Below are positions 30,590-41,000 of a DNA stretch of 64,000 nucleotides, piece after piece (the stretch's first letter is position 1; each line of letters starts with the position of its first letter). Position numbers and translations under genes: made by a program. The DNA lies in contig JACPUU010000001.1 in the NCBI GenBank assembly GCA_016192075.1, positions 310,001 to 374,000 of the forward strand, written 5' to 3'. Below the pieces are notes generated by a model. It did not search any database, was not told the origin of the DNA, and saw only the letters and a program-made list of their open reading frames with translations. The DNA is from Bacteroidota bacterium (GTDB taxonomy: Bacteria; Bacteroidota; Bacteroidia; Flavobacteriales_D; Crocinitomicaceae).

Positions 30590-31835
30590 GACCTTGAAGT
30601 TGTTTAATCTCTATTGCAATTTTTTCAGCCATTAAAGGAGGTACAGCATTCCCAATCTGCTTAAATGCGGCCGTTCGATTTGCATTTTCCTTGACTCCTT
30701 CAAAATAGAAATCGTCCGGGAAAGATTGTAATCTTGCAGCCTCACGCACACTAATAGATCTGTTTTGTTCGATATCGGGGTGAATATAGTAATGTCCGTC
30801 TTTTGAAATATGCGCTACGACAGTCTGGGAATAATTTTCATTGGCGGCGACTACTTTAAACCGGTCAAAAAATGAAGTACGGTTTCTATGCGTTTTTAAA
30901 CGCTCAGGCAAATCATTATACTTCAGGCGTTCTTTGTTTTTGTTCCATTTCTCAACTGCAATGCGATATATCTCTTTATCTCGGTCTCTATTTGGTCGTG
31001 CTACATGCTGTGTGAGAACGTCAATACCATTGCGGATATTTGCTTTATCTAAATAGTCGTTGGTCTTAGATGTATACTCCAGAAATTTATCCTTTCCTTT
31101 TCCAGCTTCAATTACGGGCAAATCTGAAAAAATCGATTTCACCTGATGACCTGAGGCCATTTTTATTTTCTCCAAATCAGGAATTTGAATTTTTCTGTCG
31201 GATCTCCATCCAATTATAATAACTCTTCGTCTGTTCTGAAGTACCCCAAAATTTTCCGATGTAACGGTAAAAAGTTTCATGCTATAGCCCTTTTGCAGAA
31301 AAAGGGTTTCCATATTTTTTAGGTATTGCCCACCACCAGCTGATTTCAGGCCAATTACGTTTTCAAAAACAAAAAGTTTTGGTGAGTAGTATTCAAGGAA
31401 TCTGGCATACTGAATATAGAGATAGTTGCGCTGGTCTCCTTTCATTCCATCTGCAGAGCGAGCCCTTCCTACAAGCGAATATGCCTGACAGGGCGGTCCG
31501 CCTATGATCAGATCAACTTTTTTCTTTCCAAGCAATCCATCAATAGCGTTAAAAATTTTTGGGTTATTTCCTCCCCCGATAGGCAGATTAATTATGGATT
31601 GCATTAGTTTATCGGGTATCATTTTATACAATTCGTCCCGTGTGATTTTACCTTTCAGATATTTTACGTATTCATTTTTTTGATTTGTTGTTTTCAGGTG
31701 GTGATAAGCAGCGCGTGTTCTGAGCGTAAAACATGCTGCCTCATCCATTTCAACGTGAGCAATTGGTTTAAATCCAGCTCTAGTGAATCCCTCGGAAAGT
31801 CCTCCGGCGCCTGCAAATAGATCAATATAATTCAT
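30582..31835 (-). CDS. C5 DNA cytosine methyltransferase
   Basis: A 417-residue m5C methyltransferase using SAM. Motif I is DLFAGAGGLSEGF at the N-terminus, IV is GGPPCQAYSLVGR near residue 125 with the catalytic Cys, VI is ENVIG, VIII is QNRRRVIIIG, IX is SVREAARLQSFPDDF and X is QIGNAVPP. The target-recognition region lies between VIII and IX, about residues 225-350. All motifs are intact, so the enzyme is probably active. I chose ATG at 31835; another at 31856 adds seven residues. It follows vsr on the same strand. Cognate sequence unknown. Confidence 0.92.
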   Translation of the reverse strand: MNYIDLFAGAGGLSEGFTRAGFKPIAHVEMDEAACFTLRTRAAYHHLKTTNQKNEYVKYLKGKITRDELYKMIPDKLMQSIINLPIGGGNNPKIFNAIDGLLGKKKVDLIIGGPPCQAYSLVGRARSADGMKGDQRNYLYIQYARFLEYYSPKLFVFENVIGLKSAGGGQYLKNMETLFLQKGYSMKLFTVTSENFGVLQNRRRVIIIGWRSDRKIQIPDLEKIKMASGHQVKSIFSDLPVIEAGKGKDKFLEYTSKTNDYLDKANIRNGIDVLTQHVARPNRDRDKEIYRIAVEKWNKNKERLKYNDLPERLKTHRNRTSFFDRFKVVAANENYSQTVVAHISKDGHYYIHPDIEQNRSISVREAARLQSFPDDFYFEGVKENANRTAAFKQIGNAVPPLMAEKIAIEIKQLQGLK

Positions 31836-31890
31836 AATGTAAAATTCGGAAAACATCCAATGTAATCAAACCATACATTCCTTATTTTTC

Positions 31891-32307
31891 TTAACAAGTT
31901 AATTTTGATCTTAATTCATTTAGTCTCTTATCTATCTTATCCCGCTTCAGTTGGCATTCCCAGATGTTCATAACTCTCCAGCCAAGTCGGGTCAAATTTT
32001 TCTTTTTTTCAACATCATTTTCTCTGTTTCGTGATATCTTCTCCAACCACCACTCCGTCCTGGTCTTAGGTACCACAAAATACTTACAGTTTTTATGCCC
32101 GTGCCAGAAGCACCCATGAACAAAAATAACGGTTTTATATTTTGGTAAAACAATGTCTGGTTTTCCGGGCAGGTTTTTAACGTGCAAACGATACCTGAAC
32201 CCATTGGCAAACAAAAATTTCCGCACCAGCATCTCAGGTTTGGTATCCTTACCCTTAATACGGCTCATATTGTAGCTGCGGATCTTTTTGGAATGGACGT
32301 CAGTCAT
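31891..32307 (-). CDS. vsr: Very short patch repair endonuclease (Vsr)
   Basis: A 138-residue Vsr-type endonuclease, which nicks T:G mismatches that arise from deamination of methylated cytosine. GKPDIVLPKYKTVIFVHGCF holds the metal-binding Asp and is followed by WHGHKNCKYF with the His residues of the family; SYNMSRIKGKDTKPEMLVR is the standard N-terminus. It precedes the C5 methyltransferase by about 55 bases, as in dcm-vsr pairs, and could also act as a restriction nuclease here. Confidence 0.92.
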   Translation of the reverse strand: MTDVHSKKIRSYNMSRIKGKDTKPEMLVRKFLFANGFRYRLHVKNLPGKPDIVLPKYKTVIFVHGCFWHGHKNCKYFVVPKTRTEWWLEKISRNRENDVEKKKNLTRLGWRVMNIWECQLKRDKIDKRLNELRSKLTC

Positions 32308-32370
32308 GGGTTTTTAACTCTCTGTTAAAGGTATTAAATTCCTGAGACTAACGGAATCCTGGCGTGATAC

Positions 32371-32403
32371 AAAAAAATAGGGGAAACTCTTAGTTCCTCC
32401 TAT
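32371..32403 (-). terminator. Terminator of the 1,704-residue surface protein gene
   Basis: On the minus strand, ATAGGAGGAA...TTCCCCTAT followed by a run of seven T; one mismatch or bulge in the stem. Located beyond the gene's stop. Confidence 0.65.
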
Positions 32404-32461
32404 CACATTACAGAATAAGGATTATACCTTTTCAGAATTCACAAAGCCCCCACACCCATCA

Positions 32462-35400
32462 CTAATTCCCACCCCCACTAATCAATGTCAACGACCCCTG
32501 TCCCTGAACTTCAACACTGTTGAATCCTACGCCTTTGTAAACATAGAAATAAACGCCGTCCGGGCACTGGTCTCCGTTTTTGTCACTGCCATCCCACGTT
32601 GCATTTATTTCGTTTAATTCTTTGATGCGTTCACCCCAGCGGTTGACAATAATGCACTCGAATGTTTCAATTCCCTGTGATTTGAATTCGAATGTGAATA
32701 CGTCATTGACGCCATCACCATCGGGTGTAAAAATATTAGGCGGGTCAAGCAGCACCTGATCATACACAATAATCTGCTGACACAGGGTGTCTGAACATCC
32801 GTTTTTATTTAAGGCTGTTAGGCAGATGGTATACGTGCCGGAGATGTAGTACGTGGTATCAAATGATTCATTCACATCGTGAGAAATAATCCACGGACCT
32901 TCATCGTAATTGAAATTCCAGAAGAAGGTGGTGTCTGTATTTGGGTCGTTCAGATTGGAGAAGTTTTGCGAAAGGTTGTCAAAATGCACTTCAAGGGGTG
33001 CATCACCTTCCCACTCAACGGTAAATCCTAAGGAGCTCATGTCAAAATCGGCTATCGGATTTAAGGAGTCAAGTGTGATTGTTTGTGTGAGAACGCAGCC
33101 ATTGTCATCGGTAACGGTAATCATGTAGTCAGCCGGATTCAATCCGCCCCAGGTTGAATTGTCGGATGTTGCACCGGTTGAAAGGTTGGTCCACAAATAG
33201 GTGTAATCCGGCGTTCCGCCGCTGGCGGCAGCATAAACAACGCCGTTGCCATTCTGATAACTGAATAACCGGCACGAGGCAGATTCCATTCCAAACTCAA
33301 CCAGTGTAAGTTCGGTTGGTTGTGTAATGGTAAAATCAATGGAGTTGGAACAACCGTTATCATCATTAATGGTGAGCACGTAATTACCGGCCGGCATGTT
33401 CCAGGAACTATCTGCCCAAACGCCACCAACCCCGGCAGGATTTGGAGCCCAGATAAAACTGATGTTGTTGTAATTTCCCTGCCAGTTGTATACGGTATCA
33501 ACCAAAGCTGAACCGGTACCGCCGTAACACAACGGCGGATATAAATTCAGTGCAGCATCCAGCGCCGGTGGATCAGGAATTTCAACCGAACCAACAAGTG
33601 CACAGCCAGGACCCAAAGTGACGGTATAAAAATACCATCCGGCCGTTAAATTATTGGCTGTATTGGTTCCACCCGGATTTAATGTATTACCGCCGGCATC
33701 TTCAATTAAAATAGTTTCACCGCCCACACCATCAACTACATTCAATGTCAGTGATGCATCAGAGAACTGATTGCAGGTTGGGTCGTTAAAAATGATGCTG
33801 ACCGATTGGCCATACACGGTTACCTGTTGTGAGGTGGAATCTTCAAATCCGCAAACCGGATCAGTAGTCACCAATGAAATGGTGTAGGTGCCGTTGCCCG
33901 CATAGGTATGATTGGCAACCGCTCCGGTAGCATTGGTGCCGTCACCCCAATACCAGTAATACGTCAAACCGGTTGAGCCGGAATTTTGTACCTGGACGCT
34001 TAACGATCCGCAGGTATCCAGAATAATAAAGTCAGCGTTGACATTGTCAATGAATAAAACAATGGACGCCGTATCCGGCAAACTTTCACAGAAAGCATCG
34101 GTATTTGTTACCAGGTAATTGGTATTGGCAGCAACATTGGTTACACCCAGCGGCGAACCGTTTTGAATGAAATTTCCAACAAACGTATACCAGCTGATGG
34201 TTCCGGCGGCAGCTGCAAACAAGGTCGCATCTGTTCCCGGGCAAATGGTTGTATCTGTTGCAACCGGTGCCGGCGGAAGTGCATGATAATCGACCACCAG
34301 TGTATCTGAAAAGTCAGTACAGCCAATGTTATCAACTACGTTCAGATAATACATCCCCGAATCAAGTACCTGGTAGGTTGATGTGCCTGCAACACCGTTC
34401 CAGTAATATTCTGCAAACCCGGTTGGGGCATTAATAGTCAGCGTGTCATACGGACAAATGGTGGTATCATTGGGCATGGAAAAACCGGAAAGCGGCAGAC
34501 TGATCTGGACCAGAACACTGTCTGTTTTTGTAATTCCACAGAAAGAAGTTTCACAATAAAACCAGCCCGAGGTATCAGCATATTGCTGGAAAGAAGAACC
34601 TGAAAGCGGAGCCAGCCAGTTGATAACAGTATTGCTTGGTCCCAACACTTCAATGAGGGCGCTGTCATTAACACAAATCAGCGGATCCCACAAATAAAGG
34701 GAGGGTGAACTGTACGCCACGGCGGCTTCAAATTCAGAGTTTACAACGCAGCCATCAGCGGTTGTTACATAGCAGAAATATTCACCAATATCGGTTCCGT
34801 ATTGCATCACATTGGTACCTAAAGAATCCCCGGTTGGACCAATCCATTGCCAGGCAATACCTCCGTTTACGGTGAATAAAACCGAATCACCCGGGCACAC
34901 CACGGCATCGATGGGATCAACTGTAATCTGCGGTGTTGGTATGGCGGGTAAACCATAGCCAGCTGTATTGTAACAGGTGACGCCCTGAACGGTGGTGTCT
35001 ACACTTATCGAAACACTGACACCTGTCTGAGCCGTAAAAACGGCCATGACAGAATCACCGTAATTTGCAATAATTTGTGAGCCGGACCAAAAGGCACTGC
35101 TGGTAAAAAATTCGGCGGTAATAATAATTGTGTCGCCGGGGCAGGCACCCGGAGGGCCATTAATAGTCAGATACGGAGCCGGAATGGTATCGACATAAAA
35201 ACTGTCTACTAAAAAGTAGTGAACGGTATCACCGCACTCATTCACCAGGTGTGCTTCTACATCATGCCAGCCAACGGTGTTTACACAAAGGTTGATGTTG
35301 GTAGGCGATTGCACCAGCACTGAATCGTCTGAATTATGCTGCAGCGTATCTATATAAACACCGTCAAGATACCAGACCGAATAAAGATTTGGCAGCGTTC

Positions 35401-37576
35401 CCCATTGGTTGGTAAATAAACTGTCGGTCAGATACGTGCTGACACAAAAAGGTAAATTGCAGGTGAGGGTGGAATCGTGATCCTGGATATTGGAATCGTT
35501 GAAGTAGATGTGTGGATCAAGCGTATCATGCAGCGCAAAATTATTAATGACAACATCAATGTTATTGGTTTCAGAGACACAGCCAAATGAATTGATTGAG
35601 TATACCGAGTAGGTTCCGGAGTTGGTAATTGAAATAGTAGAATCATTCAGTTCAGTATTGTTGCCCACCCATACCAGCGAATCGGTTGATGAACCATTGG
35701 GTGATGCCCATACCAAAACCGAATCGGTATCACAGCTATCAATAGGGTCGGTAATAATAGCATTGTCATTCACATTCCAGCTGTCTGAAATAAACGGAGG
35801 ATCAGGTTCAGGAAATAACGAAATGTAAATGGAATCAATCCATGAATAACATTGATCCTGTGTGGTGGTGGTGGCAGTATAGTAACCTTCTGTACTAAAT
35901 GTGTTGGTCAGTCCGCCGCCGCCATTGCTCCATGAAACGGTATAAAACGGCTGCACATTGTCAATCATAAAATCATTCAGTTGTGCAGTCAGAGGTTGGC
36001 ACCCCTCCAGCGTATCAAGACACATATTAAAGGTAATCACGTCTCCGATACACGGCGGATAGATATTCAGATCACAGGATAACCCCGGATTTTTTTCATA
36101 ATAATCAAACGGATCACGGTTGGGATCATACGGACTGGTCCAGAAAATATCACGTTGACCATTGTTGCTTTCCTGTGCAAAATTGCCGTAATTGGTATCT
36201 CCGCAATTGGTGGTTGGAAAATTTACCTGCTGTCCCGTTTGAAATGAAAAAGTTCCGCCGGCGGGCACATAAAATGTTCCTTCATAGTAACCGGCCAGCA
36301 CGGGCTTGTCTATATTTTTTATGGTAATGGCCTCACAATAATCAGCCTGATTACCTGCCACCTGTCTTGCCCACTGAAAGGCGCCTGAAGTATTATACTT
36401 GATGTAATGAACATCTTCATAGCCGAGTGAGAGAAAGGTGGATTGCCCGTAAAAATCATTCATTTCGGTAAAGGTGCAGGTAAAGTCACCGGTGATGTAT
36501 GCATTATTGGCCGGGTCGAGTGTGAGCTGCGTGGCATGCAATTCATCAGCAGAATAATTGGCAGACAACCAACCTAAATCTCCGGCCTCATTAAACCGTG
36601 CTGTAAAAATATTGTAATCATCCGCTGCGCCGAAACTTTGTACGCCATTAATATCTTCAACCAAAAGAGTGTTTTGATAATCTCCTGTGAGATAGATGTT
36701 GTTGCCGCCCCATTTTATATCGGTAATTAAAATTTGTCCTCCCCACATTTTGTCAAACCAAAGTTCATTTCCATTGGCATCAAAACTGATTACGAATCCG
36801 GCGTTAAGCAATGTGCTGGTGTGTACATTCTGAAAGGTGATGTTTTCAGAAAACTGACCGACCACATAGATGGCACCGTTTGAACCGGTGGTTACTTCCA
36901 GTGCCCGGTCATCCTGGTTGGCGTTTCCGTCTTCTGTCCAGAGAAAGTTTCCGTTGTTGTCCAGTTTGGTAATAAACACATCGTACGTTGGTGCGCCTGA
37001 AACGGTGTTATTCATACTGGTGAGAACATCCGGCCCGAATGTAGCAGTACCTTTGTATTCACCCACGCAAATTACATTGCCGGTATTATCTACAGCAATG
37101 CCGTGGCCAATGTCACCAAAAGAACCACCGAATGTTGTTACCCAGATAAAGTTTCCGTTGTTGTCAATTTTTGCGGCATAAGCTTCCCAGCCTGAGCCTG
37201 AAACAGTGATGGATCCAAAAGTGGCGGTTTCCTGAAAGTACCCGGTAATATAGGTGTTTCCGGCATTGTCGGCAGCAATTGAATTCGCCCGGTCAATACC
37301 GGTGCCGCCCGCCTTTACAGCCCAGATAGGGTCACCCGCATCGTTGGTTTTTATGATAAAAATATCGGTGTTTCCGGCGCTGTTGAGTGTTGCCACACCG
37401 GTGTTGAAGGTACCGTTAAAAAAACCGGTCATAACCAAATTGCCACCGCTGTCAAAAACAGCATCCTTGGTTTCTTCTCCTAAGTTATTGCCTGCTGTGC
37501 GCAGCCAATTGCCCTGAGCAATCAATGGTTGGGTAAATAGTAAAAGGCATGTTAGTATAACGAGTAGTTTGAGCAT
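32462..37576 (-). CDS. Giant T9SS type B secreted surface protein
   Basis: A 1,704-residue protein exported to the cell surface. Signal peptide (LVILTCLLLFTQPLIAQ), then SBBP-like beta-propeller repeats with the recurring NTYITGYF/TYVVGQF pattern (residues ~40-450), many Ig/PKD-like modules (D-rich with ACPGDTIIITA, ICVNDSALIEV, VCPGDSVLFTV), and a C-terminal type B T9SS sorting domain (NIFTPDGDGVNDVF ... NRWGERI ... WDGSDKNGDQCPDGVYFY). T9SS proteins of this design are adhesins or gliding components; role here unknown. The start is ATG at 37576. It shares a 480-base divergent upstream region with the repeat adhesin. Confidence 0.9.
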   Translation of the reverse strand: MLKLLVILTCLLLFTQPLIAQGNWLRTAGNNLGEETKDAVFDSGGNLVMTGFFNGTFNTGVATLNSAGNTDIFIIKTNDAGDPIWAVKAGGTGIDRANSIAADNAGNTYITGYFQETATFGSITVSGSGWEAYAAKIDNNGNFIWVTTFGGSFGDIGHGIAVDNTGNVICVGEYKGTATFGPDVLTSMNNTVSGAPTYDVFITKLDNNGNFLWTEDGNANQDDRALEVTTGSNGAIYVVGQFSENITFQNVHTSTLLNAGFVISFDANGNELWFDKMWGGQILITDIKWGGNNIYLTGDYQNTLLVEDINGVQSFGAADDYNIFTARFNEAGDLGWLSANYSADELHATQLTLDPANNAYITGDFTCTFTEMNDFYGQSTFLSLGYEDVHYIKYNTSGAFQWARQVAGNQADYCEAITIKNIDKPVLAGYYEGTFYVPAGGTFSFQTGQQVNFPTTNCGDTNYGNFAQESNNGQRDIFWTSPYDPNRDPFDYYEKNPGLSCDLNIYPPCIGDVITFNMCLDTLEGCQPLTAQLNDFMIDNVQPFYTVSWSNGGGGLTNTFSTEGYYTATTTTQDQCYSWIDSIYISLFPEPDPPFISDSWNVNDNAIITDPIDSCDTDSVLVWASPNGSSTDSLVWVGNNTELNDSTISITNSGTYSVYSINSFGCVSETNNIDVVINNFALHDTLDPHIYFNDSNIQDHDSTLTCNLPFCVSTYLTDSLFTNQWGTLPNLYSVWYLDGVYIDTLQHNSDDSVLVQSPTNINLCVNTVGWHDVEAHLVNECGDTVHYFLVDSFYVDTIPAPYLTINGPPGACPGDTIIITAEFFTSSAFWSGSQIIANYGDSVMAVFTAQTGVSVSISVDTTVQGVTCYNTAGYGLPAIPTPQITVDPIDAVVCPGDSVLFTVNGGIAWQWIGPTGDSLGTNVMQYGTDIGEYFCYVTTADGCVVNSEFEAAVAYSSPSLYLWDPLICVNDSALIEVLGPSNTVINWLAPLSGSSFQQYADTSGWFYCETSFCGITKTDSVLVQISLPLSGFSMPNDTTICPYDTLTINAPTGFAEYYWNGVAGTSTYQVLDSGMYYLNVVDNIGCTDFSDTLVVDYHALPPAPVATDTTICPGTDATLFAAAAGTISWYTFVGNFIQNGSPLGVTNVAANTNYLVTNTDAFCESLPDTASIVLFIDNVNADFIILDTCGSLSVQVQNSGSTGLTYYWYWGDGTNATGAVANHTYAGNGTYTISLVTTDPVCGFEDSTSQQVTVYGQSVSIIFNDPTCNQFSDASLTLNVVDGVGGETILIEDAGGNTLNPGGTNTANNLTAGWYFYTVTLGPGCALVGSVEIPDPPALDAALNLYPPLCYGGTGSALVDTVYNWQGNYNNISFIWAPNPAGVGGVWADSSWNMPAGNYVLTINDDNGCSNSIDFTITQPTELTLVEFGMESASCRLFSYQNGNGVVYAAASGGTPDYTYLWTNLSTGATSDNSTWGGLNPADYMITVTDDNGCVLTQTITLDSLNPIADFDMSSLGFTVEWEGDAPLEVHFDNLSQNFSNLNDPNTDTTFFWNFNYDEGPWIISHDVNESFDTTYYISGTYTICLTALNKNGCSDTLCQQIIVYDQVLLDPPNIFTPDGDGVNDVFTFEFKSQGIETFECIIVNRWGERIKELNEINATWDGSDKNGDQCPDGVYFYVYKGVGFNSVEVQGQGSLTLISGGGN

Positions 37577-37997
37577 GTGAGTTTGTTTGGGCAGTTTTAT
37601 AAGAACGAAATCTATGCTAAAAAGGTTGTTTACGCATCAAAAGCGAAAGTAAAATTGTGCAAAAAGAAACAGGTCTAAAAACGGGAATAATCATAATCGT
37701 TCCGGAATGTCAACAAAAGTTCATTGTGCATTAAAATCAGCAGCTGGTTTTGCAGGTATAAGTGTTGCTTCCGTTTCCGGATCATACCTGTCAGCCATAT
37801 GCTTTTTTGGGTTATTGCAATGGGTCTAAATATACGAATTACACGGCGGATGTGTGTTAAAAGTTGCATTTTTATCCTGCCGCTAACTGCTTAAAAAACA
37901 ATAAATTGCTTACGTATTTTTGTTAATTTATAACAACATTTTTGCTTCAACCGTCTAATTTATAACACGAATGGTATTACCTGAGGGGGTAACCCCA
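37577..37997. other. AT-rich divergent intergenic region
   Basis: About 420 bases between the two giant T9SS genes with no convincing coding capacity. It contains only the candidate promoter for the right-hand gene at its right end; nothing else is recognised. Confidence 0.5.
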
Positions 37998-38028
37998 TTG
38001 AACCCTGATTAGCAGCAAGGTAATTTTG
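37998..38028 (+). promoter_or_regulatory. Promoter of the repeat adhesin-porP operon
   Basis: TTG at 37998-38000 and TAATTTTG at 38021-38028 are separated by 20 bases, the Bacteroidota -33/-7 spacing. The ATG is 25 bases downstream. Confidence 0.6.
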
Positions 38029-38052
38029 CCCCAACTCAAAATCCACCTTCTC

Positions 38053-41000
38053 ATGAGAACCGTTCTTCGTTTTATAACGATTATTTCACTGTCTCTGTTT
38101 TCATTCTTTGCGTTTAACCAGGCTCCCGCCGGGTGGCAGGCAGAATATTCCAAAACAAAGGCTTTTATTCCCAACAAAGGGCAGTTTGATTTGCCGGCTT
38201 CATACCTGGATATTTCAGGGGTGGAATTTGCCTGTGATGCAACCAATCTCAATTACTTTTTTACCAAATCAGGATTGACCATTGAACTGAGTTCAAAACA
38301 CAAAGTGGTAAAATCAGAAGAAGAAAAAGCAGCGCGTGCCGAGCGGAAATCACAACCGTTTAACACCTTAAAAGAATGGCAGGATTTTGAAAATGACGGC
38401 AACCGGATTGATTATGAACGCGATGTGCTTACCGCTGAATGGATAGGAGCAAACCCTGATGTGGAGCTGATTGCAGAAAATGCCAATACCGCCTATCACA
38501 ACTATTCATACTACGATGAAAACCGGAATGTACTGAGTGTTGATCATGTGCCTGCCTATACAAAACTGACGTATAAAAATCTTTATGCGAACATTGATGT
38601 GGTGTATGAATTTCATCCCGATGGCGGTATCAAATATTCAGTGATTGTTCACCCGGGCGGAGACCTTTCACAGGTACATTTAAAATATTCGAAAACCAGT
38701 TCACTGCATGCAGATGGTACCATTCACACGCTAACCCGTTACGGTGATATTATTGATCATGCTCCTGTTACTTTTTACGATGGAAATTCCGGTTCTGTCA
38801 TTGAGTCATCATACACCATTTCAGACAATGTAATTTCTTTCCAGGTTTCAGATTACGATGATTCCAAAACACTGGTGATTGACCCGTGGACGCAGACACC
38901 CACCTTTCCGTCAAACTGGGATTGTGTGTGGGAGTGTGAACAGGATGGTGCCGGAAATGTATACATCATTGGCGGTGTAACACCGCTTCAACTGATCAAA
39001 TACAATTCAGCGGGTGTTCAGCAATGGACCTATAACACACCGTACGATACCACGATGTGGCTGGGTACATTTGCAACTGACGATGCCGGAAATTCATACG
39101 TGACAAACGGATCAAATGCCATGATTCAAAAAATTAGTACGGCTGGTGCATTGGTGTGGGACAATTCCAGCCCCGGCGGATTATTTGGCAGTACCGAATT
39201 CTGGAACATTGAATTTAACTGTGACCAAACCATGCTGGTAATTGGCGGTACCGGAGGTGTTTTACCTCCGCTGCCATACATCTACAACATCAACATGGCT
39301 ACCGGAAATGTGATTAACAGTGTACAGGTATGCGGTTCTACCATTTCCGGAATTCCACCCAACACACAAGAGGTGCGTTCAATCATCGGAACCACCAATG
39401 AAAAATATTATTTCCTCACACAGGACACTATAGGTTATGTAGATCAGGGGCTCGTTACCTGTCCCGGACAGTCAACGCCATTTCACGTGAACAACGGCAT
39501 TGACATGGGGTATAAATGTGAAAACTGGCGTTATAATAATACCGGTGTTGAAGCGCTTGCCTACTACAACGGGTTTGTTTATGTAAACCGTGGAAGCCAG
39601 GTTCAGAAAAGAGATTTTAACACAGCGGCAGTGGTTGCAACGGCAACAATTCCGGGCGGTGTATTTTCATCCGTTTTTTTGGGTGGAAATAATTTAGAGA
39701 ACAGTGGAATTGATGTAGATGATTGCGGTAATATTTATGTCGGATCCAAAAACCAGGTGGTAAAATACGATGCAAACCTGGTGCAGCTGGCAACCTATGC
39801 AACAACCTTTAATGTATACGATGTGCATGTAAATACCGGCGGAGAAATTATTGCCGGTGGTTCAACCGGAGATTCCGGTTCAGGAAGCCGTACCGGAAAA
39901 ATTCAATCAATTAATGCCGGGGCCTGTACACCCATTTCCATGACCTGCTGTAATCCATACGTGTGTCCGGCTGGTCCGTTATGCACCAGTGATGCACCAG
40001 TTACACTAACACCGGATACACCGGGTGGAACCTGGAGCGGACCTGCTGGTTTAAATACATCAACCGGTGTTTTTAGCCCATCTGTTTCCGGTGCCGGAAC
40101 ATTCACCATCACGTATACATTGTTGTGCGGATCATACAGTTTTACCATTACAGTTAACCCATGTTCCGCACTGACAATTTGTGAAGAGACCAATGGAAGC
40201 ATTACCGTTACCGGAGGTTCAGGACCTTATACCTGGGCCAACTGGCAAACAACAACCGTATCCTCCAGCGATTGTGTGGCCTGCGGTGGAAGTGTGATTT
40301 TCGGATTCTGTACCGTATCTCTTCCATGTACACTCACCACTACCGGGTATGTAAATTTTGCAACCGGAACCAATGCAACACCGCCGGGCGGAGCTACCCA
40401 GGTTCAGATTACAGATGGAACCGGAACAACACTGGTATTTGATCCGTCAACGGTAAGCCCTTGTTCAACTACCTGTGATCCTACAATTACACCGGCAGGA
40501 CCTTTTTGTGTTACTGCTGCCGCGGTAAATTTAGTAGCTGCTGAAACGGGCGGAACCTGGAGCGGAACCGGAATCACCAATGCTTCACTCGGAACATTTA
40601 ATCCGGCTACGGCGGGTGCCGGAACATTTACCATCACCTATACCGGAACCTGTGGTTTAACAGATACAGAAACCATCACGGTCAATGCAGCAACCACGCC
40701 TACTTTTGCAGCCGTTGCACCCATTTGTTCAGGCGGTAGTTTGTCAGCCTTGCCAACCACATCCACCAATGGAATTACCGGAACGTGGTCACCTGCATTA
40801 AATAATACAGCCACTACAACCTACACGTTCACTCCAACAGCAGGTCAGTGTGCAACCACCGCCACATTAACCATTACGGTCAATTCAAACGTGACACCTA
40901 CTTTTGCGGCTGTTGCACCTATTTGTTCCGGCGGAACTTTGTCAGCATTGCCAACCACATCCACCAATGGAATTACCGGAACATGGTCACCCGCATTAAA

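Noticed and set aside
26915-32307. Calling the island a full Mza or BREX system
   Set aside because: No Z1, AIPR, PglX/PglZ or BrxC-type proteins are recognisable here; only the ATPase, methyltransferase and Vsr overlap with known systems.
37675-37869. 64-residue frame between the giant T9SS genes
   Set aside because: Low-complexity basic sequence without a start context; the region is the divergent upstream area.
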